Notes under the pieces: model-generated
What the model was told of the DNA's origin: nothing
The model's database searches: none
Seen by the model: the letters and a program-made list of their open reading frames with translations, nothing else
Position numbers and translations under genes: made by a program
Shown here: piece after piece, positions 24,245 through 27,712 of the stretch
Position numbering within the stretch: the stretch's first letter is position 1
How the letters are laid out: each line of letters opens with the position of its first letter
Origin: a virus
Direction: 5' to 3' (one strand)
IMG/VR virus record: IMGVR_UViG_3300049617_000295
Location: 1-27,712 of that record
DNA: 27,712 nucleotides

Positions 24245-24622
24245 ATGGGGGATCTTTCACATCAATGGGGGTCTGACCTTGTTGTGGGTCCGACTGGCGA
24301 TCTGGCTGTCGTCGACGGATCGGTGCTGGGCCAGCAACGCGTTCTGCGACGGCTGCTGACCAACCAGGGCGACTATATATGGCAATTGGCTTATGGCGCC
24401 GGGCTGCCGCAGTTCATCGGGCAGCCGGTCAGTTCGGCCCGCATAGCTGCCGTCGTGCGAAGCCAGATTTTCCAGGAGAGCAGCGTCGCCCGCACGCCCG
24501 AGCCCGTGATCGAGATCCAGCTTGCACCAGACGGCCTGCCCACCACCGTCTACGTGTATATTCGATATGTCGACGCGCCGAGCGGCCAGACGCAGACGCT
24601 TTCCTTTCAGGTAGGAGGCTGA
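24245..24622 (+). CDS. Baseplate wedge protein (gp25/gpW-like)
   Basis: A 125-residue protein. The pattern LVVGPTGDLAVVDGSVLGQQ, LRRLLTNQGDYIWQLAYGAG and SARIAAVVRSQIFQESSVAR is that of gpW/gp25 wedge proteins that link the hub to the sheath in contractile systems. The motif with R before L and the tryptophan after GDY is characteristic of the family core. The ATG follows the spike stop by four bases. Confidence 0.88.
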   Translation: MGDLSHQWGSDLVVGPTGDLAVVDGSVLGQQRVLRRLLTNQGDYIWQLAYGAGLPQFIGQPVSSARIAAVVRSQIFQESSVARTPEPVIEIQLAPDGLPTTVYVYIRYVDAPSGQTQTLSFQVGG

Positions 24623-24626
24623 CGCG

Positions 24627-25751
24627 GTGCAGTTGTCATTGCAGAATTTTACCACGTTGGTGCAGAACGCAGCGGCCTCGGTGCAGGCTTCATCGTCGCA
24701 ACTGCTGGACCTGACAGTCGGTTCTGCGTTGCGAGCGGTGCTGGAGGCAAACGCATCCCTGGGGCTGTGGATGCAATGGCTGATTGTGCAGGTCATGCAG
24801 GTGACGCGTGCGGCGACCAGCGTGGGCACGGATCTTGATACCTGGTTGGCCGATTACGGGGTCTCTCGTCTGCCGGCGGTCGCAGCCACGGGAACGGTGA
24901 CGGTGGGGCGCTACACGGCGCTTGGTAGCGCTGTGGTGCCGTTTGGGGCGGTGGTGCGGACCCAAGACGGCTCGCAGAGTTTTGCGGTGACGACCGACCC
25001 GACAGTGCCTGGCTACAATTCGGCCCTCGGCGGATATGTTATGCCGGCCGGCACGTACAGCATCGACGTGCCGGTAGCGGCCCAGACTGCAGGGCAAAGC
25101 GGCAACGTGCTGGCGGGTACTATCACTCTGCTGGTCTCGGCGACGCCTGGCCTGGACACAGTGGTGAATCAGGGGCCGCTTACAGGCGGCATTGACGTGG
25201 AGTCAGATGCGGCTGTACGAACCCGTTTTCAGAGCTTCCTGGATACCCGGTCGCAGGCGACACCGACGGCTGTCGGCTACGCGGTGCAAGGTGTGCAGCA
25301 AGGTTTGACTTATCTTCTCCAAGAAAACGTCAATACAAGCGGCGCAGCGCAATTGGGAAACTTCGTCGTTACGGTCGACGATGGGAGTGGCAATCCATCC
25401 TCGAATGTAATTACGGCAGTGAACAGCGCGGTCGACCTCGTGAGGCCCGTCGGAACGACCTTCACCGTTCAAGGCCCGGTTGTGACAGCGGCCAATGTAT
25501 CGATGACGCTTGGGCTGCCGGCTTCGGCGGACCGTCCATCGGCGGCCGCGGCCGTGACGGCGGCGGTGACGACCTATATCAACGCATTGGCGGTGGGTGC
25601 TCCGCTAGCTCTGACGCGCCTGGCGCAGGTCGCCTATGATGCCTGGCCGCCGGTCAGTAACGTGAGCAACCTGACGATCAATGGGAGCGGCGCCGACCTG
25701 GTGGTGCCCCCCAACGGTGTGGTCAAGGCCGGTTTGGTGTTGGTGAGCTGA
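24627..25751 (+). CDS. Baseplate J protein (gpJ-like)
   Basis: A 374-residue protein of the baseplate J family (P2 gpJ; T4 gp6). Blocks seen are LTVGSALRAVLEANASLGLW, GTDLDTWLADYGVSRLPAVA, ATGTVTVGRYTALGSAVVPF, GAVVRTQDGSQSF, VPVAAQTAGQSGNV and GIDVESDAAVRTRFQSFLDT. GTG 24627 has AGGAGG eight bases upstream. Its TGA overlaps the next ATG (TGATG). Normal length for the family. Confidence 0.9.
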   Translation: MQLSLQNFTTLVQNAAASVQASSSQLLDLTVGSALRAVLEANASLGLWMQWLIVQVMQVTRAATSVGTDLDTWLADYGVSRLPAVAATGTVTVGRYTALGSAVVPFGAVVRTQDGSQSFAVTTDPTVPGYNSALGGYVMPAGTYSIDVPVAAQTAGQSGNVLAGTITLLVSATPGLDTVVNQGPLTGGIDVESDAAVRTRFQSFLDTRSQATPTAVGYAVQGVQQGLTYLLQENVNTSGAAQLGNFVVTVDDGSGNPSSNVITAVNSAVDLVRPVGTTFTVQGPVVTAANVSMTLGLPASADRPSAAAAVTAAVTTYINALAVGAPLALTRLAQVAYDAWPPVSNVSNLTINGSGADLVVPPNGVVKAGLVLVS

Positions 25752-26422
25752 TGACCGGCGATCAGTCCGACATGGTTTCTCGGCTGAAGGCCGTCCTGCC
25801 GCCAGCTTGGTTTCCTGACACGACGCCCGTGCTCGACAGCTTGCTGTCCGGCCTTGGGAGCGTATGGTCCTGGGTATACGCGCTGATCGCCTTTGTCGGG
25901 CAGCAGACGCGCATAGCGACAGCGGGCGGTGTTTGGCTTGACATGATTGCGAACGATCTGTTTGGGGCCAGTCTCCAACGCAATCAGGGCGAAGCTGATG
26001 ATCCGTTCCGAAACCGTATCACGCAAGAGATCACGCGCACCCGCGGCACTCGTGCGGCGATCATCGCCACTCTGACCGACCTGACTGGCCGGGCGCCGAC
26101 AGTGTTTGAGCCAGCGCGTTCAGCCGATACCGGCGGATGGGGTTCGCAGTCCGGCGGCTTTAATGGCTTCGCGTATGGGGAGGCTGGTGGCTGGGGCAAC
26201 CTGGATATGCCTTTCCAGGTGCTGGTGACAGCCTACCGCCCGGCCGGGACCGGCATTGCGTATGTGAGCGGCTGGGGTGGTCCCGGCGGCTACGGCGTGG
26301 GACCGATCGAGTATGGCGACGAGGCCATGATCGAGGGATCGGTCACGGATGCCGATATCTACGCCGCCGTGGCGGCCGTTCTGCCGACGACTGCGACAGC
26401 CTGGACCCAAATCAGCAACTGA
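25751..26422 (+). CDS. Tail protein I-like (P2 gpI / Mu gp48-like) baseplate protein
   Basis: A 223-residue protein immediately after gpJ, where gpI is expected. N-terminal residues carry RLKAVLPPAWFPDTTPVLDS and helices, then GVWLDMIANDLFGASLQRNQ and DPFRNRITQEITRTRGTRAA, followed by a Gly/Tyr-rich beta region (GGWGSQSGGFNGFAYGEAGG, SGWGGPGGYGVGP). The N-terminal part resembles the gpI/gp48 family; the Gly-rich region is unusual in length. ATG overlaps the gpJ stop, and its own stop leads into the interrupted tail fibre gene. Confidence 0.75.
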   Translation: MTGDQSDMVSRLKAVLPPAWFPDTTPVLDSLLSGLGSVWSWVYALIAFVGQQTRIATAGGVWLDMIANDLFGASLQRNQGEADDPFRNRITQEITRTRGTRAAIIATLTDLTGRAPTVFEPARSADTGGWGSQSGGFNGFAYGEAGGWGNLDMPFQVLVTAYRPAGTGIAYVSGWGGPGGYGVGPIEYGDEAMIEGSVTDADIYAAVAAVLPTTATAWTQISN

Positions 26423-26436
26423 ATGCCGAGGACACC

Positions 26437-26580
26437 GTGGATCGAAATCTGGTCTACCCAGGCGCCATACCGCTGGACACCGATATCCTGTCGCTCAATC
26501 GCAACGCGATGGTGGCGCTGGGATTCTTGGCGCAGGCTTGTCTGGGAACGAACACGGTCGTCGATGGGCTAGTGCTCTGA
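26437..26580 (+). pseudogene. Tail fibre gene N-terminus, truncated by the IS630 element
   Basis: Forty-seven codons from GTG 26437 (GAGGA at 26428-26432) translate MDRNLVYPGAIPLDTDILSL, NRNAMVALGFLAQACLGTNT, then VVDGLVL and a TGA at 26578. The last three codons before the stop enter the insertion sequence, which begins at 26572, so the native frame is lost after 45 codons. The segment resembles the conserved N-terminus of tail fibre or tail structural proteins that follow gpI in related prophages, and is too short to be complete. An overlapping frame from ATG 26423 encodes a tryptophan- and arginine-rich peptide with no structure. Confidence 0.7.
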
Positions 26581-26583
26581 CTC
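26572..26583. repeat. IS630 left terminal inverted repeat
   Basis: GTGCTCTGACTC, complementary at ten of twelve bases to the right end. It follows the TA duplicate at 26570-26571 and overlaps the stop of the truncated fibre frame and the last bases of the transposase gene. Confidence 0.8.
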
Positions 26584-27652
26584 ATACGGACCGTGCAGAC
26601 AGTCTGTCGAGCTTGGCCAGGATCGAGGTGGCCGATGCGGTCCAGACGAATGGCTTTGGCTCGGCGTTGTGCTCGGTAAGGTAGCGCTTGATGGCGGCTT
26701 GCAGATCGACCAACGAGTGGAAGCTGCCGCGGCGGATGCGCTTGCGCGTCAACACGGAGAAGAAGTTCTCGACGGCATTCAGCCATGATCCGGAGGTTGG
26801 TGTGAAGTGGAAGGTCCATCGCGGATGGCGTTCGAGCCAGGCCTTTACCTTCGGATGCTTGTGGGTTGCGTAGTTGTCGACCACGGCTTCGATCAGCTTA
26901 CCTGCGGGGACGGCGCGCTCGACCTCGTTGAGGAAGCGGATGAATTCCTCGTGCCGGTGTTGCTGCATGCAACGGCCGATGACTGTGCCGTCGAGCACGT
27001 TGAGCGCCGCAAACAGCGTCGTCGTGCCATGGCGCTTATAGTCGTGGGTCATCGTGCCGCAGCGGCCGGGCTTGATCGGCAGGCCCGGTTGCGTGCGGTC
27101 CAGCGCCTGGATCTGACTCTTCTCGTCGATCGACAGCACGACCGCCTGCGTCGGCGGGTCCAGGTAGAGGCCGACGATATCGGTCAGCTTGGCCGCGAAG
27201 TCGGGGTCGCGCGATCGCTTGAACGTGCGCACGCGATGCGGCTGCAGCTTGTGCGCCTGCCAGATGCGTTGCACCGACGCCAGCGAGATGCCGGCGGCAC
27301 GGGCCATCGCCCGGCCGGTCCAGTGTGTTGCCTGGTGCGGCGGCTCGGCGCAGGTCAGCGCCACGACGCGCGCCACCGTCTCGGCGGCAATCGGCGGTTT
27401 GCCGGGCTTGCGGGTCTTGTCGCGCAGCAGCCCGTCCGGGCCTTCCTCGGCGAAGCGCCGTTGCCAGCGCCACACCATCGGACGACTGACGCCCAGACGC
27501 GTCGCCACCACTTGCACCGGGTCGCGCCTCGCTGCCGCGAGCACGACCCTTGCCCGCTCGACATGCTTTTGCGGCCGGTTGCGGTCGGCGACGATCGCCT
27601 CAAGCATCTGTCTGTCCGACGAACTCAGGATCACGCATACCGTCTGTGCCAT
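26582..27652 (-). CDS. IS630-family transposase
   Basis: A 356-residue protein. The N-terminal winged helix-turn-helix is at about 28-72 (ARVVLAAARRDPVQVVATRL, VSRPMVWRWQRRFAEEGPDG). The DDE catalytic core follows: D176 in VVLSIDEKSQIQ, D259 in AVVDNYATHKH and E295 in SWLNAVENFFSVLTRK. All three acidic residues are intact, so the enzyme may be active. ATG 27652 is at the promoter end of the element, and the stop at 26582 lies ten bases from the left end, typical of IS630. Confidence 0.95.
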   Translation of the reverse strand: MAQTVCVILSSSDRQMLEAIVADRNRPQKHVERARVVLAAARRDPVQVVATRLGVSRPMVWRWQRRFAEEGPDGLLRDKTRKPGKPPIAAETVARVVALTCAEPPHQATHWTGRAMARAAGISLASVQRIWQAHKLQPHRVRTFKRSRDPDFAAKLTDIVGLYLDPPTQAVVLSIDEKSQIQALDRTQPGLPIKPGRCGTMTHDYKRHGTTTLFAALNVLDGTVIGRCMQQHRHEEFIRFLNEVERAVPAGKLIEAVVDNYATHKHPKVKAWLERHPRWTFHFTPTSGSWLNAVENFFSVLTRKRIRRGSFHSLVDLQAAIKRYLTEHNAEPKPFVWTASATSILAKLDRLSARSV

Positions 27653-27697
27653 ACGGCCAGATTCGCACGACCGCAGACCGTTGTGAATCGCCTGAAC

Positions 27698-27709
27698 GGG
27701 TCAAAGCAC
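27698..27709. repeat. IS630 right terminal inverted repeat
   Basis: GGGTCAAAGCAC, the complement of GTGCTTTGACCC, followed by TA (27710-27711). With the left end it defines the element. Confidence 0.8.
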
Positions 27710-27712
27710 TAG

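Larger units (their letters stand above)
26572..27709 (-). mobile_element. IS630-family insertion sequence, apparently intact
   Basis: A 1138-bp element. Its ends are imperfect inverted repeats: GTGCTCTGACTC at 26572-26583 against GTGCTTTGACCC reading inward from 27709, ten of twelve identical. Both ends are bordered by TA (26570-26571 and 27710-27711), the target duplication of IS630/Tc1 elements. It carries one full-length transposase gene. The insertion interrupts the tail fibre gene. Confidence 0.85.

Overview
The window is GC-rich, densely coding DNA from a bacterium, most likely an alphaproteobacterium of the Acetobacteraceae/Rhodospirillales type. That assignment is an inference from base composition, an EgtB/EgtD pair, a SCO1-type copper chaperone and the character of the phage proteins; there is no rRNA or tRNA to confirm it. 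I found no RNA genes and no CRISPR array.

Left part (1-2365) is ordinary chromosome. An ergothioneine operon on the minus strand (egtB, then egtD running off the left edge) is divergent from a SCO1/SenC gene. Next comes a 2010-residue minus-strand protein (2400-8432) built of 14 Ig-like domains and an RTX-like C-terminal region. Its domains are organised as three copies of a four-domain unit (period about 1.17 kb), and its start codon lies in a long potential mRNA stem.

At 8575-9813 there is a regulatory module: an XRE-family regulator (minus) facing a GcrA-like helix-turn-helix gene and a DUF6362-like gene (plus), with a perfect 21-bp palindrome between the divergent genes. From about 10.5 kb to 26.58 kb there is one long plus-strand morphogenesis operon of a contractile-tailed (myovirus-type) prophage. 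In order it encodes terminase large subunit, portal, scaffold-like protein, major capsid protein, three small head/neck proteins, tail terminator-like protein, tail sheath, tail tube, tail assembly chaperone (with a -1 frameshift extension), an HK97 gp10/gpS-like protein, a short proline-rich tape-measure candidate, a circularisation-N-like baseplate protein, LysM/gpX, gpD hub, gpV spike, gp25/gpW wedge, gpJ and gpI-like. Genes overlap by a few bases (TGATG or ATGA) through most of the operon. A minus-strand lipoprotein gene (9833-10321) sits inside the phage block, between the DUF6362-like gene and terminase, and looks like cargo.

The next gene, apparently a tail fibre gene, is cut after 45 codons by an intact IS630-family element (26572-27709) that fills the rest of the window. 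The last three bases are the right-hand TA target duplication plus one base, so the window probably ends at an assembly break. No integrase, lysis gene, tail fibre or attachment site is visible, so the prophage limits and its intactness cannot be judged here.
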